Below are positions 33,472 through 43,674 of a DNA stretch of 64,000 nt, in pieces. The stretch spans positions 1 through 64,000 of the forward strand of contig NZ_QBKR01000002.1 in NCBI RefSeq assembly GCF_003054245.1, written 5' to 3'. This DNA comes from Melghirimyces profundicolus. GTDB taxonomy: Bacteria; Bacillota; Bacilli; Thermoactinomycetales; DSM-45169. The position numbers and the translations under genes were made by a program. The notes under the pieces are model-generated. The model was not told the origin of the DNA. It ran no database searches and saw only the letters and a program-made list of their open reading frames with translations. Positions within the stretch are counted from its first letter, which is position 1. Each line of letters starts with the position of its first letter.

Positions 33472-36400
33472 TCACAAGAGTACCGGTTCTTTTTTCCGGT
33501 CCGGATCGGGATGGACCGGCTTTTTCCGTTTTTTGCTTTCGAAGGCCGTCTCGATCGCTTCTTTGGGGTCCATGCCGGAGGCCACCAAGTGTTCGATCGA
33601 TTCCAGCATCTGTTTGTAATCCTTCGGGATCACTTTGACGAAACGGGAGACCGATTCATCCCAGCGGTCCAGAATCCGCTCTGCATGCCGACTGCCGGTG
33701 TAATGCACGTGGTTTCGGATCATCCGCTCCACTTCGGCCACTTCCCCGTCGTCATCCAAGGTCTCCAAGAGCACCATTTCCGGGTTGCAGCGAGCGGCGA
33801 AGGTGTTCAGGTCGTCGGCCAATACATAGGCGATTCCGCCCGACATCCCGGCGGCGAAATTCTTGCCCACATCGCCGAGGATGACCACACGGCCGCCGGT
33901 CATGTATTCACAACCGTGGTCACCCACGCCTTCCACGACCGCCCGGACTCCGCTGTTGCGGACGCAGAAGCGCTCACCGGCGATCCCGCGGATGTATGCT
34001 TCGCCGGCTGTGGCGCCGTAAAAAGCGACGTTGCCGATCACGACGTTCTTTTCCGGATCAAAGGAAACCGTCTCCGGCGGCCGGACGGCGATTTTGCCGC
34101 CCGAAAGCCCTTTTCCGATATAATCGTTGGCGTCTCCTTCCAGGGACAGGGTGATCCCCTTCGGGACGAAAGCCCCGAAGCTCTGCCCGGCAGATCCCCG
34201 GAAATGAAGGCGGATCGTATCTTCAGGCAACCCTTCGGCCCCGTATCGTTTCGTCACTTCATGGCCCAGGATCGTGCCGACCACCCGGTCCGTGCTGCGG
34301 ATCGGAAGCGCGGCTTCCACTCTTTCACCCGACTCGAGCGCCGGTTCGCACAGCGGGAGCAGTTCCCTTCGGTCCAGAGATTCCTCCAGCCGGTGGTCCT
34401 GGGAACGACGGTGATACCGTCCCACTTCCTCCGGCACATCCGGTCGGTACAGGAACCGGGACAGGTCCAGATGCTTCGCCTTCCAGTGGGTTTTCGCCCG
34501 CTCGCTCACTTTCAGCACATCGCTGCGTCCGATCATCTCTTCCACCCGGCGGAAACCGAGCGCTGCCATGATCTCCCGGACTTCTTGGGCGACAAACTTC
34601 ATGAAGTTGACCACGTGATCCGGATCCCCGACAAATTTCTTCCGCAGTTCCGGATTCTGGGTGGCGACACCCACCGGGCAGGTGTCCAGGTGGCAGGCGC
34701 GCATCATGACACACCCCATGACCACCAGGGGAGCCGTGGCGAATCCGAATTCCTCCGCCCCGAGCAGTGCAGCCACCACCACGTCCCGTCCGGTCATCAT
34801 CTTGCCGTCGGTCTCCAGGGCGACGCGGTCCCGAAGCCGGTTCAACAGCAAGGTCTGATGGGTCTCCGCCAACCCCAGTTCCCAGGGCATCCCGGCGTGG
34901 CGAATGCTGGTCCGGGGGGAAGCGCCGGTTCCTCCTTCGTACCCGCTGATGACGATCACATCGGCCAGGCCTTTGGCCACGCCGGCCGCAATCGTCCCCA
35001 CTCCGGGTTTGGAGACCAGCTTCACGCTGATTCGGGCCTCCGGGTTGGCGTTTTTCAGATCGTGAATCAACTGGGCCAGATCCTCGATGGAATAAATATC
35101 ATGGTGGGGAGGCGGGGAAATCAATCCCACCCCGGGAATGGACCCCCGAACTTCGGCGATCCAGGGATATACTTTGTTCCCGGGAAGCTGCCCGCCTTCT
35201 CCGGGCTTCGCCCCCTGAGCGATCTTGATCTGGATCTCGTCGGCGTTCACCAGATAATGGCTGGAAACCCCGAACCGTCCGGAAGCCACCTGTTTGATGG
35301 CACTCCGGCGCAGATCCCCGTTTTCGTCCGGGGTGAACCGGACAGGATCCTCTCCGCCTTCTCCGCTGTTGCTTTTGCCACCGATCCGGTTCATGGCGAT
35401 CGCCAGCACTTCGTGGGCTTCCTGGCTCAGCGCGCCGTAGGACATCGCCCCCGTCTTGAAGCGGCGGACGATCGATTCCACCGGTTCCACCTCATCCAGG
35501 GGAACGGCGGGACGATCGGATGTGAATTCCAGCAACCCCCGCAGAAATGCGAGATTCTCTTCATCCACCATTTTGGAGAACTTCCGGAACCGATCGAAGT
35601 CCCCCCTGCGGCAGGCCTGTTGCAGGGTGTGGATCGTGATCGGATTGAAAGCGTGGTACTCTCCGTTTCTTCGCCATTGGAGCTCACTTCCCGGATCCAG
35701 ACCGTCATCCCCGTCTTTGCGGGGCGCATGGGCCGCTTCGTGACGCATCAAGGTTTCCTTGGCGATCACGTCGAGACCGATTCCTCCGATCTGGGAGGTC
35801 GTACGGGTGAAGTACCGGTCGATGAGCTCCTCATCGATGCCGATCGCTTCAAAGATCTGGGCTCCCCGGTAGCTTTGGACGGTGGAAATCCCCATCTTGG
35901 ACATCACCTTCACGATGCCGTCCGTCGCCGTCCGGATATACTTTTTCACCGCTTCTTCCGCGCTCTCCTCCGGAATCGCACCTTCCCGGACCATCCGGTT
36001 GAGCGTATCCAAGGCCAGGTACGGGCAGACGACATCCGCGCCGTACCCGATGAGCATGGAGAAATGGTGCACGTCCCGGGGCTCGCCGGATTCGATGATC
36101 AGGCTGGCCTGGGTGCGGGTTCCCCGCCGCACCAGATGGTGGTGCAATCCGCTGGTTGCCAGCAGAGCCGGGATGGCCGCGTGTTTTTCGTCCACCCCCC
36201 GGTCGGACAGGAACAGAAGGGTGACACCCTCTTCGATGGCCCGGTCCGCTTCGGCGAACAAGCGGTCCAGCGCTTGTTTCATTCCCTCTGCCCCGTCTTC
36301 CACCGGGAACAGGATGGACAGTGTCCGGCCCCGGAATTCCGGGTGCGGGTTTTTCCGCAGCATCATGCAGGCTTCCTTGGAGATCACCGGGGTTTCCAGC

Positions 36401-38067
36401 CGGATGCGCCGGCAGTGTTCCGGCTCCGGCTGAAGGAGGTTGCCCTCGGACCCCAGATGGGTGAGAGTGGAGGTGACGCAGGCTTCCCGGATCGCATCGA
36501 TCGCCGGGTTGGTCACCTGGGCGAAAGACTGTTTGAAGTAGTTGTAAAGAAGCTGGGGACGATCGGAGAGAACGGCCAGGGGTGTATCGTTCCCCATGGA
36601 TCCGACCGGATCCTTCCCTTCCGTCACCATCGGGGCGAGGTTCTTGGTCAATTCCTCGTAAGTGTAACCGAAGGTTTTTTGGAGACGGAGGAGTTCCTCT
36701 TCTTCCGTTTCCGCCGCCGCTTCCGCTTCCGGGAGATCCTCCAGGGAGATCAGATGTTCATTCAGCCATTCCCGGTAAGGCTGTTCGCAGGCGATCCGAT
36801 TCTTCAGCTCGTCATCGGACACGACCCGTCCTTCTTCCAAATCGGCCAGTAACATGCGGCCGGGTTCCAGCCGGCCTTTGTAAGCCACTTTTTCCGGCGG
36901 AATGTCCACCACTCCGACCTCGGAGGAGAAGATTAACGTGTCCTCCGTCGTGACATAATACCGGGCCGGCCGAAGTCCGTTCCGGTCCAGGACGGCCCCG
37001 ATCTGACGACCATCGGAGAAAGAAATCGCTGTCGGTCCGTCCCAGGGCTCCATCAGACAGCTGTGGTATTCGTAAAAAGCCTCTTTGGGATCGGTCACCT
37101 CATCGTTTTTATCCCAGGGTTCCGGAATCATCATCATGGCCACATGGGGAAGGGAGCGGCCGGAGAGGGCGAGAAATTCAAAACAGTTGTCCAGGATGGC
37201 CGAATCGCTTCCCTCCAAGTCGATCACCGGCAACACCTTTTCGAGGTCGTCACCGAAATCATCGGTGTCAAACATCCGCTCCCGGGCCAGCATCCAGTTG
37301 ACGTTCCCCCGCAGGGTGTTGATTTCCCCGTTGTGAAGGAGATAGCGGTTGGGATGGGCCCGCTCCCAGCTGGGGAACGTATTGGTGCTGAAACGGTTGT
37401 GAACCATGGAGAAAGCCGACTGAAAGTCCGGCTCTCGGAGATCCCGGTAAAACGCATCCACCTGGGCCGGGGTCAAGAGTCCCTTGTAAACCAGGGTCCG
37501 GCTGGAAAGGCTGGCGACGTAGAGCTTTTTCCCCGCCGCTTTTTCCAGTTGTTTGCGGATGACATACAGTTTCCGCTCGAAAGACAGAGGATCCTCCAAC
37601 TCTCCGTCCCGGCCGATGAAAACCTGACGGATATGGGGCTGACTTTCCCGCGCCGTCTCCCCGATTTCCGAGGGGTTGACGGGAACGGTCCGCCACCCCA
37701 AAAGCTTTTGTCCTTCTTCTTCGACGATGGTTTCCAACATTTTTTCACAGTCGGCCCGTTCCGCCTCGTCACGGGGCAAAAACAGCATCCCGACCCCGTA
37801 TTCTCCCGGGGCGGGCAATTCGAAACCGCAGTATTTTTTGAAAAATTGATGCGGGATTTGGAGCATGATCCCCGATCCGTCCCCGGTCTCCAGATCCTGC
37901 TGGCCCCCCCGATGAACGAGACGGCAGAGGATCTCCAGGCCGTTTTTGACGATATCGTGGGAAGGCTTCCCTTTCAGGTTGGCCACAAAACCAATCCCGC
38001 AGGCATCGTGTTCAAACTCGGGAGTGTACAATCCCTGTTTGTCCGGATAGCTCGTAAACGCCGCCAC
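33472..38067 (-). CDS. gltB: Glutamate synthase large subunit
   Basis: Glutamine-hydrolysing GOGAT converting glutamine and 2-oxoglutarate to two glutamates, central to ammonia assimilation. 1531 residues, normal length. The class II amidotransferase nucleophile is Cys23 in [11 protein letters not shown], exposed after removal of a 22-residue propeptide. The central FMN/synthase domain has [37 protein letters not shown] and the cluster cysteines in [21 protein letters not shown]-terminal beta-helix ([19 protein letters not shown]) follows. GTG start after AGAGAGGTGAAGCCTC. Divergent from gltC, which probably activates it. Confidence 0.98.
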   Translation of the reverse strand: MAAFTSYPDKQGLYTPEFEHDACGIGFVANLKGKPSHDIVKNGLEILCRLVHRGGQQDLETGDGSGIMLQIPHQFFKKYCGFELPAPGEYGVGMLFLPRDEAERADCEKMLETIVEEEGQKLLGWRTVPVNPSEIGETARESQPHIRQVFIGRDGELEDPLSFERKLYVIRKQLEKAAGKKLYVASLSSRTLVYKGLLTPAQVDAFYRDLREPDFQSAFSMVHNRFSTNTFPSWERAHPNRYLLHNGEINTLRGNVNWMLARERMFDTDDFGDDLEKVLPVIDLEGSDSAILDNCFEFLALSGRSLPHVAMMMIPEPWDKNDEVTDPKEAFYEYHSCLMEPWDGPTAISFSDGRQIGAVLDRNGLRPARYYVTTEDTLIFSSEVGVVDIPPEKVAYKGRLEPGRMLLADLEEGRVVSDDELKNRIACEQPYREWLNEHLISLEDLPEAEAAAETEEEELLRLQKTFGYTYEELTKNLAPMVTEGKDPVGSMGNDTPLAVLSDRPQLLYNYFKQSFAQVTNPAIDAIREACVTSTLTHLGSEGNLLQPEPEHCRRIRLETPVISKEACMMLRKNPHPEFRGRTLSILFPVEDGAEGMKQALDRLFAEADRAIEEGVTLLFLSDRGVDEKHAAIPALLATSGLHHHLVRRGTRTQASLIIESGEPRDVHHFSMLIGYGADVVCPYLALDTLNRMVREGAIPEESAEEAVKKYIRTATDGIVKVMSKMGISTVQSYRGAQIFEAIGIDEELIDRYFTRTTSQIGGIGLDVIAKETLMRHEAAHAPRKDGDDGLDPGSELQWRRNGEYHAFNPITIHTLQQACRRGDFDRFRKFSKMVDEENLAFLRGLLEFTSDRPAVPLDEVEPVESIVRRFKTGAMSYGALSQEAHEVLAIAMNRIGGKSNSGEGGEDPVRFTPDENGDLRRSAIKQVASGRFGVSSHYLVNADEIQIKIAQGAKPGEGGQLPGNKVYPWIAEVRGSIPGVGLISPPPHHDIYSIEDLAQLIHDLKNANPEARISVKLVSKPGVGTIAAGVAKGLADVIVISGYEGGTGASPRTSIRHAGMPWELGLAETHQTLLLNRLRDRVALETDGKMMTGRDVVVAALLGAEEFGFATAPLVVMGCVMMRACHLDTCPVGVATQNPELRKKFVGDPDHVVNFMKFVAQEVREIMAALGFRRVEEMIGRSDVLKVSERAKTHWKAKHLDLSRFLYRPDVPEEVGRYHRRSQDHRLEESLDRRELLPLCEPALESGERVEAALPIRSTDRVVGTILGHEVTKRYGAEGLPEDTIRLHFRGSAGQSFGAFVPKGITLSLEGDANDYIGKGLSGGKIAVRPPETVSFDPEKNVVIGNVAFYGATAGEAYIRGIAGERFCVRNSGVRAVVEGVGDHGCEYMTGGRVVILGDVGKNFAAGMSGGIAYVLADDLNTFAARCNPEMVLLETLDDDGEVAEVERMIRNHVHYTGSRHAERILDRWDESVSRFVKVIPKDYKQMLESIEHLVASGMDPKEAIETAFESKKRKKPVHPDPDRKKEPVLL

Positions 38068-38143
38068 GAGGCTTCACCTCTCTTTTCTGTGCTGGTCAAA
38101 CCACTCTGAACCGCACCATTTGGTTCTCTCTCTGGTATGTTCC

Positions 38144-38177
38144 CTTTAAAAATAATGCCGGACGAAGATCGTTCGGC
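38144..38177 (-). terminator. Hairpin with T-rich tail in the gltB leader
   Basis: Minus strand GCCGAACGATCTTCGTCCGGC (imperfect dyad) followed by ATTATTTTTAAAG, about 80 nt before gltB. It might attenuate transcription; evidence is weak. Confidence 0.35.
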
Positions 38178-38245
38178 TTACTTTCTGACGATTGTTGCGC
38201 TTCGCGCTTTTACTTGTTATTTTAAAAGCAACGATTGATCCCAAC

Positions 38246-38283
38246 AATATATATTTTAGATATAACCAATCTCATTATGAGAT
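38246..38283 (-). promoter_or_regulatory. GltC operator and probable gltB promoter core
   Basis: The perfect dyad ATCTCATTATGAGAT (38269-38283, T-N11-A type of LysR regulators) covers the -35 position of a gltB promoter whose -10 would be TATATT (38246-38251). There is no good -35, as expected of an activator-dependent promoter. The dyad lies 24 nt before gltC. An AGATAT half site at about 38257-38262 may be a second box. The gltC promoter probably overlaps. Confidence 0.7.
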
Positions 38284-38307
38284 GAATGGCCGTGGGAGGT
38301 TGATATC

Positions 38308-39213
38308 ATGGAATTGAGACAGATCCAATACTTCATCGAAGTGGCCAAAAGGGAGCACGTCACCGAGGCGGCCCACGCTCTGCACGTGGCCCAGTCGGCG
38401 GTCAGCCGTCAGATCGCCAATTTGGAGTCGGAGCTGGGGGTTCAGCTGTTTGTGAGAGAAGGAAGGAACGTCAGACTGACCCCTCTCGGAAAAATCTTTA
38501 TGGAGCACGCGGAAAAATCGATGCTGGAAATTGAAAAAGCTAAAGTGGAGATCGAAGAGTTCCTGGACCCGGAACGGGGAACCATTCGCCTCGGGTTTCC
38601 CAGCAGCATGGCTTCCCATATCCTCCCCCGCGTCATCTCCGCCTTCCGGGCCCGATATCCCCAGATTGGATTCCAACTCCGCCAAGGTTCCATGAAGCAG
38701 TTGATCGACGCCCTCGTTCGGGGGGAAGTCGAATTGGCCATGATCGCCCCCGTCCCCACGGATGAGAAAGATTTTACGGGAACCATCTTTTTTTCGGAGA
38801 AGCTGGTGGCACTTCTCCCCGCCAGTCACGAGCTGTCCGATCAGCCCGCCCTTCGGCTCGATCAACTGCGGAATCATTCCTTTGTCCTTTTCCCTTCCGG
38901 CTTCGTCTTGAATCAGATTGTGGTTGAGTCCTGCCAACAAATGGGGTTTCACCCGGATATTTCTTTTGAGGGGGAGGATATCGATGCCATCAAAGGGCTG
39001 GTCGCCGCCGGTCTCGGTGTCACCATCCTGCCGGAAATCACCCTGATGGACAATATCCCCCGGGCCACGGTCAAGATCCCCGTCAGCGAACCGGAACTCA
39101 CCCGGACTGTTGGGGTCATCGTCCCAAAAAACCGGGAACTCCCTCCGTCGGAGAAACTTTTTTACGACTTTCTGAAAGACTTTTTCGCCAACCTGGATCG
39201 TTTCCGCAGTTGA
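38308..39213 (+). CDS. gltC: LysR-family regulator GltC
   Basis: 301 residues. The N-terminal winged helix-turn-helix reads MELRQIQYFIEVAKREHVTE and HVAQSAVSRQIANLESELGV. The effector domain shows GFPSSMASHILPRVISAF, VLFPSGFVLNQIV and EGEDIDAIKGLVAAGLGVT, very close to what I recall of Bacillus subtilis GltC. GltC activates gltAB when 2-oxoglutarate is plentiful and represses its own gene. The divergent position next to gltB and the dyad support the name. ATG after GGGAGGTTGATATC. Confidence 0.95.
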   Translation: MELRQIQYFIEVAKREHVTEAAHALHVAQSAVSRQIANLESELGVQLFVREGRNVRLTPLGKIFMEHAEKSMLEIEKAKVEIEEFLDPERGTIRLGFPSSMASHILPRVISAFRARYPQIGFQLRQGSMKQLIDALVRGEVELAMIAPVPTDEKDFTGTIFFSEKLVALLPASHELSDQPALRLDQLRNHSFVLFPSGFVLNQIVVESCQQMGFHPDISFEGEDIDAIKGLVAAGLGVTILPEITLMDNIPRATVKIPVSEPELTRTVGVIVPKNRELPPSEKLFYDFLKDFFANLDRFRS

Positions 39214-39216
39214 AAG

Positions 39217-39265
39217 GAACGAACCAACCCCCGGTTTTCCACCGGGGGTTGGTTCGTTCTTTTTT
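39217..39265 (+). terminator. Terminator of gltC
   Basis: GAACGAACCAACCCCCGG pairs with CCGGGGGTTGGTTCGTTC, then TTTTTT. Very strong. Confidence 0.92.
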
Positions 39266-39305
39266 ATCAACTGAACAATGGGTGTACAAACCCGGCCAAG
39301 AGGGG

Positions 39306-39664
39306 AAGCGTTGTGAAAAAGTGAGCGGCGGCATTTACCCGAAGCCGCTCCGGCTGCACTCACAGAGCACAAGTCGCGCCTGGGTCGCTTCACTCCCCGG
39401 TCTCGCTATGCACTCACAGAGCACAAGTCGCGCCTGGGGTCGCTTGCGCTCCCCGGTCGCGCTATGCTGTCCTGCAGAGATGGTTGCACGGTCCGCTCCG
39501 AATCATTCGGCTGCGGGCAGGGGCAAACGCCTGTGGATGCAACACAGAGAAGCTTTTGCCCCCGAACGCCCTTGCAGGCTGATTCTCCGCTGGGCAGGAC
39601 AGCAAAGTCGCTGGTTCGGGTAAACGCTTCCCTTCTTCTGAGCCTGAACATCAATCACAACGCT
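39306..39664 (-). repeat. Dispersed repeat copy 6 (complete)
   Basis: Ends AGCGTTGTGA and TCACAACGCT; inner AGCGGCGGCATTTACCC and GGGTAAACGCTTCCC; two 54-55 bp subrepeats. Flanks AGGGGA and TTTAGA show no target duplication. It lies between the gltC terminator and mscL. Confidence 0.9.
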
Positions 39665-39781
39665 TTTAGATCCACCCCTCCTTCGGATGGCCGAAGCGAT
39701 AGTACTCTCATCCGCCTGTTCATATCCCCCCGTTCTCCCCACATACGTATTGTGTACATGCGGATTTCGGAGGGTGAAGAA

Positions 39782-40273
39782 ATGCGGAAAGAGTTCAAAG
39801 AATTTGCTTCTCGTGGAAACGTGGTGGATATGGCCATCGGGGTGATCCTGGGCAGCGCCTTCGGAAAAATTGTCACCTCCCTGGTGGAAGATGTAATCAT
39901 GCCGCCCATCGGGTTGGTGCTCGGCAAAGTGGATTTCACCCATCTCTACATCAACCTCTCCCAAGAGCGTTTTTCCACATTGGAGGAAGCGAAAGAAGCC
40001 GGTGCCCCCACCATCAACTACGGCACTTTTATCAATACGGTCATCGATTTTTTGATCGTGGCCACGGTCACTTTCTTTCTCGTCCGCCAAGTGGAACAGT
40101 GGCGTCCAAAAAAGAACGTTGTCTCTTCAGTTTCCCGGAGAAAACCATGCCCATTCTGCCACTCACCGATCTCTCCCCGGGCAATCCGGTGTCCCCATTG
40201 CACCTCCGCGCTGAAAGGAGACCTCAAAGTGGTGATCCGTTCCGGAGGAAGAAAACCCTCAAAAGAGGCATAA
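39782..40273 (+). CDS. mscL: Large-conductance mechanosensitive channel with zinc-ribbon tail
   Basis: 163 residues, about 30 longer than most MscL. The N-terminal amphipathic helix MRKEFKEFASRGNVVDMAIG runs into TM1 (GVILGSAFGKIVTSLVEDVI), a periplasmic loop and TM2 (NTVIDFLIVATVTFFLV). The usual charged C-terminal helix is replaced by a four-cysteine zinc ribbon, CPFCHSPI...RCPHCTSAL, about residues 122-142. Pentameric pore opening under membrane tension to release solutes in osmotic downshock. ATG after CGGAGGGTGAAGA. Closed by a terminator. Confidence 0.93.
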   Translation: MRKEFKEFASRGNVVDMAIGVILGSAFGKIVTSLVEDVIMPPIGLVLGKVDFTHLYINLSQERFSTLEEAKEAGAPTINYGTFINTVIDFLIVATVTFFLVRQVEQWRPKKNVVSSVSRRKPCPFCHSPISPRAIRCPHCTSALKGDLKVVIRSGGRKPSKEA

Positions 40274-40315
40274 ACAGCCGCACCCTCCATCAAAACGGAG
40301 GTGACGGCTGTTTCG
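40272..40315. terminator. Bidirectional terminator between mscL and thioesterase
   Basis: AAACAGCCG...CTCC with GGAG...CGGCTGTTT, between convergent genes. Confidence 0.75.
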
Positions 40316-40327
40316 GGAATGGGGGAC

Positions 40328-40741
40328 TTACCGGTTGGCCACCGGTTCCACCCGGTATTCTTCCAGCTTTTTCACCCATTCTCCGGGGATGGGGACGCTT
40401 TGTTGCTCACGGAAATCGAAGTAGACCATCACCGATTCCGATCGGCCCACCGGAACGCCGTTTATGGCATCCAGGATGTCCTGCCGGAGACGGAAGCTTT
40501 TGTTTCCGATCCCGGCCACTCCCGTCCGGATAGTCAGCTTCTGGTTGAAATAGGCCTGCTGCAGGAAATCGCATTGGATGTGTCCCAGGATAAAGGGCCA
40601 ACGGGACATCGCCATGGATGAGCCCAAGTTTTCAAAAAACTCCACCCTCGCCTGTTCCAGATAGATGAAATAACTGGTGTTGTTGACGTGACCCAGCGCG
40701 TCGGTTTCGCAAAAACGCACCTTGATCTCCGATTCGACCAT
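40328..40741 (-). CDS. YbgC-type acyl-CoA thioesterase (4HBT hotdog)
   Basis: 137 residues. The 4-hydroxybenzoyl-CoA thioesterase signature is ETDALGHVNNTSYFIYLEQA near residue 12, with the catalytic Asp in TDALGHVNN. Hydrolyses acyl-CoA to acid and CoA in the cytosol. ATG after GAGAGGAGAAGATCC, 25 nt after the thiolase stop, so co-transcribed with it. The pair could limit or recycle acyl-CoA in beta oxidation or short-chain acyl metabolism. Confidence 0.85.
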   Translation of the reverse strand: MVESEIKVRFCETDALGHVNNTSYFIYLEQARVEFFENLGSSMAMSRWPFILGHIQCDFLQQAYFNQKLTIRTGVAGIGNKSFRLRQDILDAINGVPVGRSESVMVYFDFREQQSVPIPGEWVKKLEEYRVEPVANR

Positions 40742-40766
40742 GGATCTTCTCCTCTCCGTCTGCTGT

Positions 40767-41945
40767 TTAAACCGATTCCACCACCATGGCGATTCCCTGC
40801 CCCCCTCCGATGCAGAGGGTAGCCAAACCGTACTTTTTGCCGCACCGCTTCAGTTCGTGAAAGAGCGTGAGCAGGATCCGGGCCCCGCTGGCTCCGACCG
40901 GATGCCCCAGCGCGATGGCGCCGCCGTTGACGTTGACCCGCTCCCGGTCAAGTCCCAGTTCCTTTTCCACGGCGATGTACTGAGCCGCAAAGGCTTCGTT
41001 GACTTCCACCTGATCGATCTCTTCCAGCTTCATTCCCGCCCGTTCCAGGGCCAGCCGGCTGGCGGGCGCCGGACCGATTCCCATGATGGTGGGGTTCACC
41101 CCGCAGACAGCCCAACTGACGATCCGTCCCATCGGAGTCGTGTCCCGAGAGTGGACCGCTTCTTCCGAAGCCAGGACGACACAGGCGGCACCGTCGTTGA
41201 TACCGCTGGCATTGCCGGCCGTGACGGTTCCTCCCTTTTTGAAGACCGGTTTCAATTGGGCCAGGCCTTCCGCCGTGGTCCCGGACCGGATATGCTCGTC
41301 ACGGGAGATTTCCTTCTCCCCCTTTTTTCCTTTCACCCGGACGGGGACAATCTCCTCGGCGAGGCGGCCGCTTTCTCTCGCAGCCTCGGCTCGTTGCTGG
41401 CTGAGGAGGGCGTACTCGTCCTGTTCCTCCCGGGTAATCCCGTACTTATCGGCCAGATTTTCCGCCGTCAGGCCCATTCCGAGGCCGCACTGCTTGTCAC
41501 TCAGGGTTTCGGACAGGGTATCCGCCAGTTCCCCGTCCCCCATTTTCATCCCCCAACGGGCTTTCCGCAGAACGTAGGGAGCCTGACTCATGTTCTCCGC
41601 TCCCCCGGCCAAAGCAATTTCCGATTCCCCCAGCTTCACCGATTGTGCCGCAGAGACGACCGCCTGCATCCCGGAGCCGCACAGACGATTGACGGTCAAC
41701 GCCGGTGCCTCAATCGGAATTCCCGTCCGGAGAGCCACGTGCCGGGCCAGGTAGGGTGCCCCTCGATGGGTTTGGATCACGTTTCCCAACACCACGTTAT
41801 CCACGTGGGAAGCCTCCAGCCTTGCGCGCCGGATCGACTCCCGGGCCGCCTGCACGCCCAGCTCTTCGGCGGAGACGTCTTTGAGAGCCCCTCCAAAGCT
41901 GCCAAAGGCCGTTCTTGCGCCGCTGACGATGTAAACATCCCTCAT
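40767..41945 (-). CDS. Acetyl-CoA C-acyltransferase (thiolase)
   Basis: 392 residues, normal length. Nucleophilic Cys is in VNRLCGSGMQAVVSA (about residue 88), with NEAFAAQYIAVEKELG and the second active-site region NVNGGAIALGHPVGASGARI and CIGGGQGIAMV. Catalyses thiolytic cleavage of 3-oxoacyl-CoA or condensation of two acetyl-CoA; which direction is favoured cannot be told. ATG after AGGGGGGATGGAAGA. First gene of a two-gene operon with the thioesterase. Confidence 0.95.
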   Translation of the reverse strand: MRDVYIVSGARTAFGSFGGALKDVSAEELGVQAARESIRRARLEASHVDNVVLGNVIQTHRGAPYLARHVALRTGIPIEAPALTVNRLCGSGMQAVVSAAQSVKLGESEIALAGGAENMSQAPYVLRKARWGMKMGDGELADTLSETLSDKQCGLGMGLTAENLADKYGITREEQDEYALLSQQRAEAARESGRLAEEIVPVRVKGKKGEKEISRDEHIRSGTTAEGLAQLKPVFKKGGTVTAGNASGINDGAACVVLASEEAVHSRDTTPMGRIVSWAVCGVNPTIMGIGPAPASRLALERAGMKLEEIDQVEVNEAFAAQYIAVEKELGLDRERVNVNGGAIALGHPVGASGARILLTLFHELKRCGKKYGLATLCIGGGQGIAMVVESV

Positions 41946-42030
41946 TCTTCCATCCCCCCTGGCTGATCATTGCGCAAAAGATCCACCCTTCCCAACCATC
42001 TTACTAGTCTGACTTCGGTTTCGCCAGAGG

Positions 42031-42064
42031 AAAAAGAAAAAACCTCCCGTCCCAAACGGGAGGC
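42031..42064 (-). terminator. Terminator after the zinc-ribbon gene
   Basis: Minus strand CCTCCCGT, loop TTGGG, ACGGGAGG then TTTTTTC. Confidence 0.8.
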
Positions 42065-42075
42065 GGCCCTCCGTC

Positions 42076-42300
42076 TCAATCCGGATACTCCACTCTCAAC
42101 CCGCACCGGGGACAGGTGAACGAAAACGTGACTTGGTACCATCTCATGGAGCAACGGGGACAACGATGAACCGGTTCTTTTTCGGAACGGCAGAGTTCCT
42201 CGGCATGCAAACGATCCCGGGCGTGCTTGACGATCTGTTCCGTCTGCTTCAAAGGCAAGCCAAACTTCCGCGACAGTTGTTCCGCCAAGTGGCTGGACAC
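42076..42300 (-). CDS. Small zinc-ribbon protein (74 aa)
   Basis: GTG at 42300 with GAGGGGG 7 nt upstream. A helical N-terminal half (HLAEQLSRKFGLPLKQTEQI) is followed by a C-terminal zinc ribbon with two CPRC knuckles about 18 residues apart (HRCPRCSMRWYQ and FTCPRCGLRVEYPD). Cytosolic, may bind nucleic acid or a protein. Divergent from ung. Not recognised as a named family. Confidence 0.7.
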   Translation of the reverse strand: MSSHLAEQLSRKFGLPLKQTEQIVKHARDRLHAEELCRSEKEPVHRCPRCSMRWYQVTFSFTCPRCGLRVEYPD

Positions 42301-42486
42301 AGGAATTCCCCCTCTTTCCCCGAGGCCATCCTTTATGATTGTTAGTTCATTTCGTCCCCGGAAGCAGAAAACCTCTTTTCGATTCCAAATTTCCCGCTTC
42401 CCGTCCTCCCCCCTACCGAAGAGCGAGCCACCATGGTAAAGTCGATATGGACTTCTGCTGAAAAAGACGACACCGGAGGGATCATC

Positions 42487-43164
42487 ATGGCTTTTCAACT
42501 GCCGGCGGACTGGAACGAAGTCCTGGCTGAAGAATTGGAACAACCCTATGTGCATCGCTTGAAAGCGTTTCTTGAATCCGAACGGACCCGACATACGGTC
42601 CACCCCCCGGAAGAGGAACTGTTCTCCGCCCTGAGGCTCACTCCTTACAAACAGGTGAAGGTCCTTCTGCTTGGTCAAGATCCCTATCACAACCCCGGCC
42701 AGGCCCACGGCCTCTCCTTTTCCGTCCGGCCCGGAGTGCCCCTCCCCCCTTCCCTGAAAAACATATTCAAGGAGCTGGAAGACGACCTGGGGGTCAAGCC
42801 TCCCGGACACGGCCACCTCGCCCACTGGGCCCGTCAGGGCGTGCTCATGCTCAACACCGTGCTGACCGTTCGGGAGCACCAGCCCCACTCTCATCGAAAC
42901 CAGGGGTGGGAAACCTTCACCGATGCCATCATCCGCTCCGTGAACGATCATGAGAAACCGGTGGTATTCCTTTTGTGGGGAAACCACGCCAAAAAAAAGA
43001 AAAAGTGGATCGATCCCCAACGTCACACCGTGATTGAATCCGCCCATCCCTCCCCCCTTTCCGCCAAACGGGGCTTTTTCGGCAGCCGCCCCTTCTCCGC
43101 CATCAACCGGGCCCTCCGGGAAGCGGGACGGGAAGAAATCGACTGGCGGATTCCCGGGGAGTGA
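42487..43164 (+). CDS. ung: Uracil-DNA glycosylase
   Basis: Family 1 UDG removing uracil from DNA in base excision repair. 225 residues, normal length. Catalytic water-activating Asp is in LLGQDPYHNPGQAHGLSFSV, with GVLMLNTVLTV, VVFLLWGNHAKKKK and the DNA-intercalation loop ESAHPSPLSAKRGFFGS. ATG after CGGAGGGATCATC. Monocistronic. Confidence 0.97.
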   Translation: MAFQLPADWNEVLAEELEQPYVHRLKAFLESERTRHTVHPPEEELFSALRLTPYKQVKVLLLGQDPYHNPGQAHGLSFSVRPGVPLPPSLKNIFKELEDDLGVKPPGHGHLAHWARQGVLMLNTVLTVREHQPHSHRNQGWETFTDAIIRSVNDHEKPVVFLLWGNHAKKKKKWIDPQRHTVIESAHPSPLSAKRGFFGSRPFSAINRALREAGREEIDWRIPGE

Positions 43165-43477
43165 AGCGCGTGGCGGGTGTGTCACCATCTCTTTTTTCAC
43201 ATCCCCTCTTTCTTCGAACCGGAATACGCGGTGAATCCGGCCTACCTGTATAACCGGTACCTTCTCAGGGCTTTGTTCAAAATGGGCAGGTTTTTGGGGA
43301 GTATGGTTTCAGCTCGTTGCGTGGGTTGATACATATTGATCCATGCTTGCTGGGTCCGGGCGAGGGTGGGGGCCCGGTAATAACCTTGTTGGACAATCTG
43401 CCGCAGTGCGATGGATGTCCCGCGAACGAATGGGAGCGTTATAGACGGAAGCAGTTCAATGAGAGGAGGGAGTCCCG
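43165..43477 (-). other. Spacer between ung and rpsN with a possible gene fragment
   Basis: On the minus strand a frame from about 43430 to the stop at 43242 reads GTSIALRQIVQQGYYRAP and TLARTQQAWINMYQPTQR and ends in RLYR. It looks protein-like but has no start codon with a ribosome binding site before it runs antisense into rpsN. It may be the 3' remnant of a lost gene. No promoter for rpsN could be fixed. Confidence 0.25.
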
Positions 43478-43663
43478 GTGGCGAAAAAATCAATGATCGC
43501 CAAAACCAAACGAAGGCAGAAGCATGCAGTACGAAACTACACCCGCTGTAAACGTTGCGGACGTCCACACTCCGTCATGAGGAAGTTCAACCTGTGCCGG
43601 ATCTGTTTCCGTGAGTTGGCTCATAAAGGGCAGATTCCCGGCGTGAAAAAAGCCAGCTGGTAA
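43478..43663 (+). CDS. rpsN: Ribosomal protein S14, zinc-binding type
   Basis: 61 residues, exactly the length of the Zn-type S14 of the 30S subunit head. The zinc cysteines are [10 protein letters not shown] and LCRICFREL, and the end [11 protein letters not shown] is the family's. GTG start after GAGGAGGGAGTCCCG. Normally this gene lies in the spc operon between rplE and rpsH; here it stands alone between ung and a repeat, so it may be a second copy. Confidence 0.95.
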   Translation: MAKKSMIAKTKRRQKHAVRNYTRCKRCGRPHSVMRKFNLCRICFRELAHKGQIPGVKKASW

Positions 43664-43674
43664 ATCGGGGTAGA

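Noticed and set aside
31609-36852. Very long plus-strand open frame (over 1700 codons) opposite gltBD
   Set aside because: It is an antisense shadow of gltB and gltD caused by high GC; composition is unlike protein and the minus strand encodes complete, well-known enzymes.
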